The translations under genes were made by a program, and so were the position numbers. Shown one piece after another: positions 1-12,277 of a DNA stretch of 64,000 nt; position 1 is the first letter of the stretch; each line of letters begins with the position of its first letter. This DNA comes from Polytrichum commune (Eukaryota; Streptophyta; Polytrichopsida; Polytrichales; Polytrichaceae), in NCBI GenBank assembly GCA_950295325.1, contig OX485805.1, positions 35,017,501 to 35,081,500 on the forward strand, written 5' to 3'. The notes under the pieces were generated by a model, which was not told where the DNA came from, made no database searches, and saw only the letters and a list, made by a program, of their open reading frames with translations.

Positions 1-486
1 TTGACTATAAGTAGTTTCCTATGCAATCCACCACCTTGATGCTCGAGCAAGCATTATTTTCCTACAAACAAATCGAGTTTTGGCGCTTAAAAGCATAAAC
101 CTCAAAACCTCAACAAACTCATTGCCATCTCATCACGAAACTCAACTCCCATGGCACATGCTTCACGTCAAAATGAGGACACAAATCAACAACAAATCCT
201 CAAACCCTCTCAACACTCGGGCTTATATCATATTAACTTCCATGTATTCAACATTTAATTTTTTAATTTTTTTTTAAAGGTGCCGGATAATACGAGAATA
301 AACGCCCGCCATTGAAGCACATAGGGGACTCCGATTTCGGTCTAGGGGCGGTGTTTGGGATTTTATTGGGCGGGTACGGGTCGTCGAAAAGGGGTACCCA
401 AAACACTTGCAAAGGTTTGCGAGCAACATGCCACAAGCACAAGAAGAAAAGCAAGCAACTGAAGTTGCACAAGAGGCCAGCTTCCC
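1..486. other. Upstream region without a recognised gene
   Basis: AT-rich at first, then mixed sequence from about 280. Short open frames on both strands overlap one another and show no family resemblance, so I call no gene. The segment lies upstream of the GC-rich leader of the permease gene and may hold its distal promoter. No TIR pair or tandem repeat was seen. Confidence 0.5.
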
Positions 487-928
487 ATGGCCAAGTGCAG
501 GGGGCGGGGTGCGCACGGGCGCGTGTGCTCTGGGCGCCCGCGCTGGCACGGGTGGGGCCCGGGCAGCCAGACTCGCCCTCCCTGCTCCTGGGCTGTATCT
601 GCGCTCAGGCGTGTGGTCCCAAAATTTCGCCTGCGGGCTGCTGCGTGGCACGGGCGGGCAGCTCCCTCCCGGCACGCGCTCCCCACACGCACTCTCAACC
701 CGGCCTCCCGCCCCGGGCCGCCCCCGCGCCCGGTCTCGCCCTTTCTTCTTATAGAACTCGCACTTGCCATAACTCCCACTGCAACATCCCCATCTGATCG
801 CCGAATGATCGCCTCGCATTCTCAGACTGTGCCCACCCAGCTCCCTCGATTTCCCAGTCACACACTGTGCGAGGCAAAAATTCGGAATCTTTCGGAACCT
901 CGGTGCCGGCTCCTAGGTGTGATCGAGG
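487..928 (+). promoter_or_regulatory. GC-rich promoter region and probable non-coding first exon of the permease gene
   Basis: About 487-740 is strongly GC- and CpG-rich, unlike the AT-rich surroundings. It is followed by a stretch ending in GATCGAG|GTAAGTT, a consensus 5' splice donor at 929. The next convincing acceptor is TTTCTGCAG at 1915-1923, just before the permease start codon. I therefore infer a 5'UTR exon ending at 928 and a leader intron of roughly 1 kb. The transcription start cannot be placed. Several long open frames through the GC-rich block on both strands look like composition artefacts. Confidence 0.5.
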
Positions 929-1932
929 TAAGTTAAGGATGGGCGCCATGTCGCAGTCGTACTGGAGTCTGTGACTGCAGTTGTTTCGTGAATTCGAGCT
1001 TACGTTGTGTCTGCCGGTTGCATGTGGTTTCGGTGGCTCTTCGTGGAGGTAGTTTAGCAGTTGGAATTGCTGAATTGTTTGTAAACCATATCTAGTGACT
1101 TTTGGTGGCTAACTTAGCTTCGATCGGGTCAGGGTCAGGTGGGGAGAGCTCTCCTAATTTGCTGCATGCCTTGGTCGTAAGGTTGCATTGTGTCGTGTGT
1201 TGTGGTTCGGTGGCTCTGGGTGGAGGTATTTCATAAGTTGGAATTTCTGAACATGTTGTGAAACTTAGGAATGTGGTGTGTTTTGACTGTGACGATGATG
1301 ATGATGATGATGACCTTTGGTGGCTTCTGAGGCTGGGAGTTGAGGTTAATTCAGGTGGGTCAGGTCCAGGAGTGTTTTGCTTTGCTGCGGCTTTGTGAGG
1401 TTGCATTGTGATTAGCGGTTTGGACTTGCTGCTGTAGGTGGAGATCATTTATTAGTTAGAGTTTCTGAAAATGGTGTGAAAGAGTTTCTGGTGTGCTTTG
1501 AACGATGGTGACCTTCGGGTGGATTAGGTAGAGAGTTTTGTTGCGCTCGTTGTAAGCGAGGTTGCATTGTGGTCTGATGGTTTAGATGTGGCTCGGCGAG
1601 GTTAATGGGGAATATAATTTGAGGTGTGTGGATAGTTTCTGACGTGAAGCTAACTTAGTGCAGCGTCTGTTTTTGCATCTTTCACACGATTGTGAACGTT
1701 TACATGTGTTACTGATTATCATGTATTCCGGACCTGCAGTAATGCCGGCATCGTCGGTGGGAGGCTTGATGTGGTGGTGGCGGTAGTGAGAGAAACTCTT
1801 TGTATGGAGATAATTTGTTCTCTGGTCTGAATCAAATTGAGACGCGGCGAGACACTCAAGCTCCCGGATTTGGCCACCTTGCATTTACATTAAGTCTTCC
1901 GCTTGTGGTCGAAGTTTCTGCAGCGTGGTGGA

Positions 1933-4900
1933 ATGGTGGCCATGGGGGAAGCAAATGAGCCACCGAGGCACATAATGGACTCGGATGAGAAGAGGCTGAA
2001 TGAGCTTGGGTACAAGCAAGAGTACAAGCGAGTGATGAGCCCATTCCAGCAATGGGCTTACACCTTCTCCTACACCGCACCTCTGGGCTTCATCACAGGT
2101 ACACATATATACAATTTCCATGAATTCAGTCATTTCGCCATCACTCATACAATCAAAGTCGAAAACTCAATCGTCAGCTGTTGTCGGTGATGGTCATCGC
2201 GATGATCCTGAACCTTTTGAGACTTCGTAGGCGTTGACCAGAATTCCATGTAGTAGTCCTCAAAGTTACATAGACTAGGTCCAGAGATTCTCATTGACAT
2301 GGGGATTCCTCTCTTTCCGAGCTTTTTCGATTTCGGATTCCATCAAAATCTGTGACGGGTCGAAACCGATAGCTTACCCAGTTCATGCAATTCGTAGGGC
2401 AGAATTGAGAGAGAGAGAGAGAGAGACTTAAAGGCTAGCATTTTAGTAGGATAGTTCGAAGAGCTAGATTGTGAATTTAGAGTGACCACCTAACCCTACT
2501 CATCATTATGTGGTCCTACGATGGCAGGCTACTATGGGTTCATGTATTCCTATGGAGGACCGGTGACGATCATGTGGGGCTACCTGGCCACCACCATTGG
2601 AACTCTGTGTATGGCGTTCGGTATGTCGGAGGTAACATAGTTACATTCCAAAACCTCCGGGTGTATGTTAGTTGAGGTTTTCCAGCTGTTTGAGCACATA
2701 GGTTGAAATCCAGAGAGAGACAATAGAATTTTCTTGCTGTCAAGTAAGCTAGTGGTGGTGAGCGTAGTTTTTCACGAGGCGAAGTGTAGGTGATGATGGC
2801 AACCCTAAAACCTTGGAGATGACAATTTCGTTGCAATACTTCAGGTTATTTCGGCGTTTCCGACGTTGGGAAGTGTCTATTACTGGATAGCCCAGCTTGT
2901 GCCGAAGAAGCATGCCCCCTGGCTGTCATGGTTCGTGGGGTGGATCTACCTTGTGGGATCCTTCTGCGGGACGGCGCTCAACGAGTATCTGCTTGCGCAG
3001 TTCATCGGTACCATCGTCTTGCTGGCCACCGGTGGCGCCGAAAACAATGGCTACACCCTCACCGCCGCTCAGGTACCAATAAACAACTCTATAAACAATT
3101 CCTCCAAGCAAATACCGCAACTTACGAGGATTTGAGCTGTTGGTTCCTCACAACAACAAACTCACTGCATAAGAGGACTCTGGAGAGGCAAAGTTACAAT
3201 TGAACACATCAACCAATAAGTTTCAGATGCTACAAGAATGTAGATTTTGGAATGGATGGCCACAGGACGCAAACGAAAACTTGAATACTTCTGACATAAC
3301 TTTCCACAAAGGAGAAGCCGGGGCTTAACTTATTGCTGATTGCTTCACAGGAATGTGTACAGATGCCTCCTCCCTGCGTCTGATTATCATGACGACCACA
3401 TTTCTCACCATAGGAAACTGCTGGCTTGATGTATTCCTGGTGAATAAGTTTTGAAATACGTTGGATGTATGCAGATTTCGGAACGAAATCTTTGAATCCT
3501 TTTACATAACTTTTCACAGTAAAGAAGCCAGGGGTTAAGTTATTGCTGATTGATTCTCAGGGATGTGTGTAGATGTTTTCTCCTTGTGTCTTATCATTAT
3601 GATCACATTTCTCACCATAGGAAACTGACTTGCTTGATGTAATCCCGGTGAAGGAGTTTGAGCTAATTGGAAGAGAGACATGTGGTCGCGATGTGGTGAC
3701 AGATTGTCGCAGTGACGGCGGGTTTGTTCCTGCTCCACTTCTTGGTCTCCATCACGAGCACTCGGTGGCTAGGAATCTTGAGCACCATCGGCGCTTGGTT
3801 CCAAATCCTGTCCATCGTCGTCATTTGCATCACCTTGCTCGCCATCGTACCCCACTACCAGTCGGGAAAATTCGTGTTCACTCACTTTGTGAAAGCGCCG
3901 GACCAAGGGATCGGCAGTGCGGCGTTGGTGGTGCTCCTGGGTCTGCCGTATGCGCAATCCATCCTCACGGGATTCGAAGTCGGCTCCCATGTGGTGGAAG
4001 AGGTGACATCTGCCGCGACTGCTGGCCCCCGGGCTATGATTCGGAGTGTTTATGTGACCGCTTCAACTGAGGCATTGCTTCTTCTTGTGATGACATTTTG
4101 CATTCAAAACCCGGACAATGTTTTGGGTTCCATCACCGCCACAGGTATCCTCAACTCGCCCCAAAACCTCTACACGTATCCCCTAATTCAACATGACTTT
4201 GGTAGGGATTTGGCTGTTTTGCATACAACACCTTCCATGCTCGGTGAGTGGATTTGAATGAAGAGCAACCTATTTCGTGAGGTTCATTGAGGGCCAACTC
4301 AGTTTAGCGCCTTTTGGCTTGCCTAAATGCATCTTCACCCTCAATGAACCGATGTGGAATGTTGTTCATCATTCAAACCTCCACAGAACTACCTCCAAGC
4401 ATGCACCGCAAACTCACCGAGAATGGAAGGTGTTGTTTGTAAAAACAACCAACTCCCGACCAAAAGTCATGTTGGTTTAGAGGATAACTCTATAGGAGAA
4501 ATACTTCGTTACCATATTGGAGCAACATTGTGGCGACTCTCTGATCAATTGACAGTTTCTTGTGGATAATAATCAGGAGACTGTGCCGAAGGAGTCGTGT
4601 TTTGATGAATTGTATGCTACTGTGCAGGAGGGGGAGATGCATCCGCAGGAAGTCAGATTTTCTATGACGCCTTCCAAGCGAAATTCGGGCACGGCACCGC
4701 TGGAGCCATCACCTTCACCAGCTTTGCAGCAATGTCTCTGTTCTTCGGCAATATCACAAATGTCACCCTCACTGCCCGCATGGTACACACCATTGCCCTC
4801 ACTCCCCCCACACCATAAGCTTGACGTGTTCGGAGGGCTTCAAACTAAAAAAGGCTCATTCATTTTGCCTCCTTGTGATGTGATATTGATGATGATGATG

Positions 4901-6392
4901 ATGATGATGCAGGCCTACGCAATGGCGAGAGATGTTGCACTCCCTGCCCACAAGTGGCTGGTGCACCTCACAGCCAAGGAGAAAATCCCCATCAACGCCA
5001 CAATTATGACAGTGGTGGTATCCTTCGTCTGCACTTTGCCATCTCTGGGAAGCAGCGTGGCATTCACAGCCATCACCGCCATGTCGACCATCACCGCCTA
5101 CGGGCCTTACACCATCGTCCTCCTCTGCCGCCATCTCTTCAACAACCACTTCGTGGCTGGCCCTTTCTCCCTCGGCAGGTGGGTTTTCCCTCTTCAGACA
5201 TTCACACAAAGTTCAGTATAGAAGGACTAATCACGTTCGTCAGCATTGAACATCATGAATTCATTCGAGTAGACTGCGTAATTCATCTTGAACAGACATC
5301 CTATATTTGAGTCGTGTGTAATTAGGTGTGGCTGTAAGAATGTATACCAAAAAGGTCTGAGAGATTGCTCAAAATACGATCACCATTTTAACCTTAATAG
5401 TCAACATAATTGGGGGGGACTTATATGACCATTTAATGAGCACAGGAATCTTCACTTTGTTAATACATAAGATATTTTTATGAGCTCCAAATATTGTGAG
5501 GAAATTTGGCTACTCCCTGGATTAAGATTTGCGGAACATCTTATATAAATCACGTGTTTCATCTTTGAGGAGAAGTAGGTGAGTTAGAAAAGAAGTCATC
5601 ATTTACAACCTATCTACCTATAATCGGAGACTAACTATCAGAGCCCTACATTGGGCGCCCATACCCATGCCCATGCCCATGGGTTTTGGGTGGGCATGGG
5701 TGCAATATTATTGTTCATGGGGTGGGCATGGTTGGGCATGGCTGCGATATTATTGTTCATGGGTGGGCATGGGTTTGATATTATAATGGGTGGGCATGGG
5801 TGGGCATGGGTGGGGCACAATTACACAATTACACAATACACATTACATAATTTTTGAATACATGAGCGCAATTTGAATAGCATGGGTGGGCATGGGTGGG
5901 CACATGTCATGCTATGTGTGGGCATGGGTGGACATGGGTGCGCACATGTCATGCTATGGGTGGGCATGGGTGGGCATAGGTCGCTGCTGATGGGCATGGT
6001 CTGGGTATGGGTGCAATTAGAAAGGAAAATGTTGGGCTCTGCTAACTATCTCATGATGATTATCCAGGTGGGGTATCTACATTGGAGGGTGGGGAGCTTT
6101 TTGGGGGTTTGCTATGTCAGTGCTCTTCTGCCTACCTCCTTCATACCCAGTCACAGGGGCTACTTTCAACTATGCTCTAGTCAGCTTGCTTGCTTGCATT
6201 GCATTTGGAATTATTTACTGGTTTGCCACAGCCAGGCACAACTTCCATGGCCCCAAGCGGACAGTGGATGACCCTGACAGTGATGACCCGGAACTTGCAA
6301 AGAAAGGTTACCAACATACCGACAGCAAGAGTGGGCTCATTCATGGAGTGGATGATGTGAATGCAAAAGACATGGAACGTGGAGGTCGATAA
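1933..6392 (+). CDS. BAT1: BAT1/GABP-like amino-acid permease (APC superfamily), complete
   Basis: Predicted multi-pass amino-acid/GABA transporter. Coding exons: 1933-2098, 2528-2631, 2845-3072, 3703-4144, 4628-4782, 4913-5178 and 6068-6392. All introns are GT-AG, the phases agree, and the sum is 1686 nt, or 561 residues, typical for plant BAT1-type permeases. Visible family features are YKRVMSPFQQWAYTFSY and APLGFITGYYG at the first membrane segments, then SYGGPVTIMWGY, MSEVISAFPTLGSVYYW and the C-terminal FHGPKRTVDD region that follows the last hydrophobic segment. The start is ATG 1933; a second ATG three codons later (1942) is also possible. The protein is membrane-bound; mitochondrial or plasma-membrane location cannot be decided here. 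The first coding exon lies behind a leader intron. The last intron holds a G-rich minisatellite and a dispersed repeat. It is convergent with RPA2. Confidence 0.9.
3294..3655. repeat. Two-copy tandem duplication inside permease intron 3
   Basis: Two imperfect direct copies of about 150 bp, near 3294-3448 and 3503-3655. Both contain CATAACTTTYCACA, then TTATTGCTGATTG, then CACATTTCTCACCATAGGAA and GCTTGATGTA, in the same order at a period of about 210 bp. The second copy ends about 50 bp before the exon acceptor at 3702. Confidence 0.6.
4170..4492. mobile_element. Foldback MITE, family 1 copy A (permease intron)
   Basis: A long inverted repeat. The outer arms carry CAACATGACTTT and AAAGTCATGTTG, then GGTTCATTGAGGGCCAA and CCTCAATGAACC towards the centre, with TACCTCCAAGCATGCAC in the right arm. 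The right end GGATAACTC is flanked by TA. The left end is decayed. It has the same layout as four other copies in this window, all in introns. No coding capacity. Confidence 0.75.
5313..5600 (+). repeat. Dispersed repeat family 2, permease last intron
   Basis: Contains TTAGGTGTGGCTGTAAGAAT, ACCAAAAAGG, AATAGTCAACATAATTGG, CATTTAATGAGC, ATAAGATATTTTTATGAGCTC and TCACGTGTTTCAT. The same ordered words recur near 46.2, 55.9, 58.8 (reverse) and 60.5 kb. I could not define ends or a coding region, so the transposon class is unknown. Confidence 0.6.
5655..6010 (+). repeat. GGGTGGGCAT minisatellite
   Basis: An irregular minisatellite based on GGGTGGGCATG, with more than a dozen units interrupted by short AT-rich pieces. 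It lies in the last permease intron and ends about 60 bp before the final exon. The + (transcribed-sense) strand is G-rich. Open frames rich in Met, Gly and His run through it but are artefacts of the repeat. Confidence 0.85.
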
Positions 6393-7208
6393 GTTTGGAG
6401 ATGGAACAGAAAAACAAACGAAAACCATACAGAATCCAAACAAAAGTTTGTGATGGTGGTGATGATGTTTGTAAAGAGAGCTTATTCGACTCAATTTCTA
6501 TGCTTTGTAAACAGTTGATGGGAGATTGCAGTGCAGTATGTACCAACAGAGCAAATCATCAGATTTGTCATATATATACACTTACTAGAAGTGTGTACCA
6601 TCACTTAGAAATATGGTTTAGAAGTATATTTCTAAGTACACATATCACGGTGGAATTAGAGATACAGTTTTGTACAACGAAATACGGAAACGTTACTACA
6701 AGCTGACCAGAAGCGTCCCATGTTTCACTCCCAATCTTGTGATGATAATGTCGCATGGTTAAATAATCAGACATAAAATTTGTAGGTCTTATTTCGTTCA
6801 TTTTCATGTTCTCCAACTTCTACCAATTAGTTTTACACAACAAAACTTGTGTTGCAGTACTAACTCTACGAGTGAAACATTGACAAAAAAACAAATTGGA
6901 AATCAGACCTCCCTTGATTTGATTTTGGTTATTACAAATACATGTTTGTTGCTTCCTTCACTTTAGAGAATATCTGAAAGGAGGGAATGGTACAAAAGGA
7001 AACAGGCAGTGGTGTATAGTCATGGCAAAATTGCTTTCTGCAAGTATTGAACTTGTTCATTTTAACCTCTTTGAGGTCCACTCTGCAAAACAAAAGCATT
7101 CCTACAGGTCTCTGAAATGCCAGCCTCAGAGACCGGTTGTTGTCCTACCTTAAGCTTAAGTTACTGATGTGTAAAGCCTTGCTGCAATCATTACAACATA
7201 ATAGAGAA
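6393..7208. other. Intergenic spacer between convergent 3' ends
   Basis: Lies between the stop codon of the permease (+) and that of RPA2 (-). It presumably holds both 3'UTRs. The sequence is AT-rich and I recognise no further gene, TIR pair or structured RNA in it. Confidence 0.6.
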
Positions 7209-10200
7209 TTAAGCCGTAGTGGACTTGTAATGATCATCGTCAATAGTGGAATAGATGAATCCCTCATTGACCAAGAACTCGATAGCCTCTCTGCGTACCA
7301 CCAAACAATTACATAGTGAGCACAATAGGCCAAAGTATCAGAAACATATCCCCTGTAAGAGGTTTGGAATTGTCCCAAGATTTGTACAAACAATGAAGAG
7401 TTTGCTTACTTACACTGAAAAAAGTAAATGATACTTCAAATTCATCCACCAGATTTTGGATGTATGATTGAGTACAACAGTGTCATAAAGCGTACCTGAC
7501 TTGCTGTTTGGTGTAGCCCACCATTTTCCGTGCAACCTCATCGACATGCAAGCCCTGCTCAATGGCCCTGTAAGTGAATTCAAACTTAGGTGGTAGATCT
7601 TCAAAAGGGTGATTTCTCCAGCACATCAACACACGCAAGATCAAGAAATTGTGAAGAAAGATAAGAATCCACCAACTGATAATAATATTAATAGTCATTC
7701 TTCATCAAAACAGTCTTTGACAGTGCTTGATTCATGTTTATCCCCACCACGCAAAAAAAATTGTCTGTTTCTCAAATCTAAAAGATAGATGGATAATTAG
7801 ATGACTGCAGATGTATAGTGCAGATAATGCTGGCAAATGTGAAGTAGAGAAAGAGATGTACAAGCTCGCAGGATCCTCAAATATCTGGTGAACTCGCTTT
7901 TGGCATGAATCTGAACCCCCACCAGGACCTGCTGGCGCCACAGGTGCAGTGTACTGTGATTGTCACAACAATTGACCATGTTAGAACCAGCGAAGCAGCA
8001 AGATGCATTGACCTATCTTCAGTGACGGTTAGCTCATACCTGTCAAGGCAACCAAGGACCGAGTTGAGTTGCCTTGTCATTAAGTATTCTTAGAAGCAAC
8101 CAGATGAATAAATCATCGCAATTAGAGTTATCCTTTGGACTCAATAGGACATTTCATCTGGGGTTGGTCCCCTATGAATTTTCATTGGTTGTTCTGCATG
8201 CAATATCAATAATTTCTTTCCACTTGTGGTGCATGCTTGGAGGTAGTGATTGGGGTTGGATGAAGAGCAACCTATTTCAGTTCATAGAGGGCCAAAATCG
8301 TTTTAGCACCTCTTGGCATGCCAAACTGAGTTCTGATCCCTCAGTGAATCAATATAAAATGTTCTTCAATCAAACCTCCACATTACCTCCAAGCATGCAC
8401 TGTGAAGTTACCAAACATGGAAGGTATTGTGTGTAAATCAACCAACTCCCAACCACAAGACATGTTGAGGTAGCCGACAACTCTATTAACGACATTTGAA
8501 CTTAATCAGGAGAACCTTCACGTTTGGCCTTAGTTTATCCAGGGCCCAGAATAAATCCCCAAGCTTACAGTATAATATGACAGGCATCAAGCCATAAGCT
8601 GGATTTGATCGCTCTGCATCAAATCAACCTGCTGTATAGTTTACATAGATAACCCTCAACAGTTAGCCAGGAAAAGCCTCCAGCCCATCTTGGTTAAAAT
8701 TGGCTTAGAACAAAGTACATCTCGATTCCACTTTGGCATGACTTTGGGCACATCCATTCCTTCAGATTGGCAAGTCGTACAGGTAGAGAGGAATATATTC
8801 AGATCATTTGACACAAGTGAAAGAGCAGAACTGAGACTTTTACCTGATCAAAGCGATTAGAGTTTGCTGAAGGTACACTCTGCACACCATAAGTACTCGC
8901 AGTCACAGGTGTTGCTGCTGGAGCAGCAGTTGCATTGGCTCCCTGCTGGGTCATCCAAAAGTTAGATTCTTTAAAATCAAAATAAAATGGAGTGAGTGGA
9001 ATCACTGGTGGTATGTTTTGTATAGAACGCAAGTCATTGGGCTATAATAGCAAGAATTACTCATGACTTGAGGACAATTGCCACCTACCAGCTTCTAAAC
9101 ACCACCAGTGAATGGCATACAAAGGTTATCCCCTCATTTGCACAAGAACAAACAAGCTAATGAAACACATAGCTACATGAGGAAAGTTTGTGGATGGTTA
9201 CTAGAATGTGGGAAGAATATCAGTTGTGATTTTGCAATAGAAGGCTCAAATGCAGAATAACTTAACCTAAAAGACAAAACTCTGCCCAAGACACATCTAC
9301 AAGACAATTGCATGGTGGCAGATAGAACAAAAATCCTTACAAACCAAAACCAGAACATGATGAGACCTCTTGTGCAGTCAATCCTAGAAACATGTGGAGG
9401 AAACTGCAGTTTGAAGTAGCTGGACGTGATTACCTGAGCTTTTATATTGGAAAGATGCACATAAATGACTTCCAGAAAGTGAAACGTGATTTCATTGAAG
9501 TCTGTGATTGGCCTGCAATCACATATACAATCTATGAGTGCAATGTATGACAATTGAGAAGATGAGATCCTCCTAGAATCACAAAAATTGATTGAGAATT
9601 ATTTAAGTAGGAGAAGAGAATGAAAGTTGACTTCCGTTTTGTAGGAAATCATGCTTACCTTACTGAGAAAGCAACAACATTCCTTTTTCCTTGAAAGGAG
9701 CGAAGGTGACCGTGGACTCGAACATATGCAAAATTCCTACAAAAACATAATAAAATCCACATGTTATAATTAGATAAGTGCAAATGCATACATGCCCTTC
9801 AACAATCACAAAAAATCAAATTCATCCCAGACAAGACATTTTGAGCCCCTGTGATAATGACTTCCTAGACCCATACAACCAGTGCCACTTTGATACTCTA
9901 ATACAATCACAGTTGGGGCTGCAAGTCAATAAGGATTCTCTGAAACCTAGGCAGTACACTAAGATATGCTAAAACTCCAAAATTGGATAACTAGACTTAC
10001 TCAATACTTTGCATTTCTTGCATATCATGTGATTCCTGGCCATCAATCCTGCATGCAAAGAAGATGCCACCAGCATAATGCCATCAACTACAGGGAGGGC
10101 CACACCATAACAATATCAGATCTAAATCCCAATCACATGATAATAAGCCATGCTTGATAATGCTAACACGACTCCAATATGACACTCCTTTTATTCAAAA

Positions 10201-11918
10201 AAGAAACATAGTGAAGTCAGCTAGGTATTCAAGTTCCAGACTCGATACAGCCCTCAAAATCAAACTCTTACCAGCGCTTGACCTCAATCTGGCCTGTGCC
10301 ATCATCTAGTCGGAAGTTGATATCCGTAGTTCTCTCGTCCTTATCATGGACCATGCCAATCAGTGTTACCTAAAAAACTTACCAGAGTCAGTGTAAAAGG
10401 AAGTCATATATAGAGAGCTGAAGAAGCCAGAGTAAACAATCACAAAGAGAAACACCAAACCTCAGTGCAAGAATTCTGTCATTTGTTTGTGTTCATGACA
10501 GACAGTAAAGAGCCAGGTTTTTTTTTTACTTCAGAGATTTCCATCTTTTCTGTAAGGGGTAAATCAGCACCTACATGATGAACACTGGCTCCAGTTCCCA
10601 GTCTCTTCCATTTCGTATGTGCAAATGCAAATACCAGATTCTCATCCAAGTATATGTGGTGAAACTTAAAGTTTGTGTCTGTCTTTTACGAAATCTGTAC
10701 ATTCATTCCTCCCATAGTACAGTGCTTTGAAAAGGTCTAAATTCTCCCCAGCAATTCCTCTCAAAGGCATTTCCAAATGAAAAGGCAGAAATTCAAGAAA
10801 CTCAAATCTGCTCGCATGGAAACAGTATGGAGTCCAATTCCAAGAAGCAGATAGTCAGCCAATTACTGGCAGAGGTTCCTAAAGAAGAACTTTCACTACT
10901 CTGCTAAACCAAAAGATTTGGTGAGAGTTCCAGAATGTGGCTCACATTGTTGACATCCAATCCGTCGATGTAGAAGTTGTCATCAGATGGCTTCTGAATT
11001 GCCTGGCTGATCATCTTCACTGTCAAAGGCAGAAGCCCACTGTTGGCAGAACCTGCTTTCTGTTGTAAGACCACAAAAGCACGTCAGGTATCATCATTCA
11101 TTGGCTCCTTTAGCATAAAAATACCTGACACTTGGTTTATGTTGCACTCTTTGCCTACAAGAGGCTAACCAAGTAGAGAACTCATTTCCAACTACTTGGT
11201 TATCGACGCAGGACTGTAACATTGTAAAATAGAATCGAACCGTTCCTTGATGTGAAAATTGTTAACTCACACTATAAAGAACTCCTCACTGTCCAGAAAA
11301 GAAAAGGAGACACTACCTCCGAGACATTCACGTATGGACGCAAGAATTGACGGACATTCTCCCACTGAAGAGATAAGAATCTCAACAGGCTACCAATTTG
11401 ATGAGCCACAAACGCTAACCCTCCCTTCCAGATATTTTTACAAAGATGTGCTACGAAAGGTGGAAACAAAACTCTGGCCCAGGCATCAGGAGCTCTGCCG
11501 ATCCCAAATTTCGTTCCATTTCTTCTATGCACAAAATGCGAATATATGTGAATTCACAGGAAGCCAAAATGGGGGTCCGAAGCAGGTTTTCGCACAGGAG
11601 GGGCAGTGAATACATCTTAGATTTTGCCACGCCAAAATCAGTGACAAGCTCAGAGGTTCCAACACAATTCCACATTTCGAAGGATGCCCTCCCGGTCCCT
11701 AAGTCTTCCCTCCCCCTTAAAAAAACACAACGTCCAGGGCAACAAAGCTCCAATTCACAGAAAACACAGTCTGCGTTGTTACTAAAGTGAAATTCTTTCC
11801 AACATACCCGGCTCCCGGCGCCTCCACCGCCGTATTCCGTCGTCGGTTGTGACTGCGACGGCATGAAGCCGCCGCCTGCGAACATAGACGCGTCGCCTCC
11901 CCCGCCATCGGAGTACAT
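7209..11918 (-). CDS. RPA2: Replication protein A 32 kDa subunit (RPA2), complete
   Basis: Middle subunit of the heterotrimeric single-strand DNA-binding complex of replication and repair; acts in the nucleus. Nine coding exons on the minus strand: 11808-11918, 10946-11059, 10272-10369, 9659-9736, 9434-9512, 8844-8942, 7862-7953, 7496-7567 and 7209-7290. They sum to 825 nt with matching phases and GT-AG borders, giving 274 residues (plant RPA2 about 280). Residues 1-37 are Gly/Ser-rich, like the phosphorylated N-terminus of the family ([18 protein letters not shown]). The OB-fold spans about 45-165, with [52 protein letters not shown] and [21 protein letters not shown] linker is followed by a winged helix at about 205-274 ([33 protein letters not shown]). 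The start ATG 11918 fits the family N-terminus. One intron holds a foldback MITE. Confidence 0.96.
8123..8485. mobile_element. Foldback MITE, family 1 copy B (RPA2 intron)
   Basis: Left end TA-GAGTTATCCTTTGGACTCAA, right end ACAACTC-TA. Internal words GGTGCATGCTTGGAGGTAGT and ACCTCCAAGCATGCAC face each other, as do GTTCATAGAGGGCC and CCTCAGTGAATC. It sits in the RPA2 intron between exons 6 and 7. Arms have diverged more than in copies D and E. Confidence 0.75.
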
Positions 11919-12277
11919 TGCTTCTTTCGTTTGCTAGAAACCACGAGAGCTCGGAATAACGCACTTCAAAGCACTCGCTTTTCAGCACGAAAGTGCACAA
12001 CAACAAAGCACACAATGGACGCAACACACTGCTCTCTGCCTCCGACGGAGTGAGCCCTCTGTTTCTGCAAGCGAAAACCTCACGGAGTCTTGCGCTGCGA
12101 ATTCAGAAGTGGAGGGAAACGCGAGGAGCTAGAGTAGGGGGAAGAGAAAGCGGGAAGAGCAGCCATTGGTTGCCAGCCCGGATGCTTTGTGGAGTCTGTG
12201 TTGCTGACCTGGCGATACAGGTGGCACCTAGCTGGATTGCAGGTTGGGTTTCTTTCCAATGGCTGGGTTAGGATCAG
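11919..12277 (-). promoter_or_regulatory. RPA2 upstream region
   Basis: The 360 bp between the RPA2 start codon and the TA target duplication of the pogo-type element. The RPA2 core promoter and 5'UTR must lie here or in the transposon. The part nearest the gene is fairly GC-rich. No certain TATA box was seen. Confidence 0.4.

Noticed and set aside
274..936. Several overlapping open frames of 115-195 codons in the GC-rich block
   Set aside because: They exist on both strands and in several frames at once, are rich in Arg/Ala/Pro/Gly as expected from GC bias, and resemble no family. The block is better explained as promoter/5'UTR of the permease.
5638..6271. Open frames rich in Met, Gly, His or Pro through the minisatellite
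   Set aside because: Produced by the GGGTGGGCAT repeat; they run out of the repeat into intron sequence and into the wrong frame of the last exon.
11259..11790. Overlapping + frames of 114-116 codons and a - frame of 155 codons in the first RPA2 intron
   Set aside because: The - frame includes the true first exon and then reads into intron; the + frames have no family resemblance.
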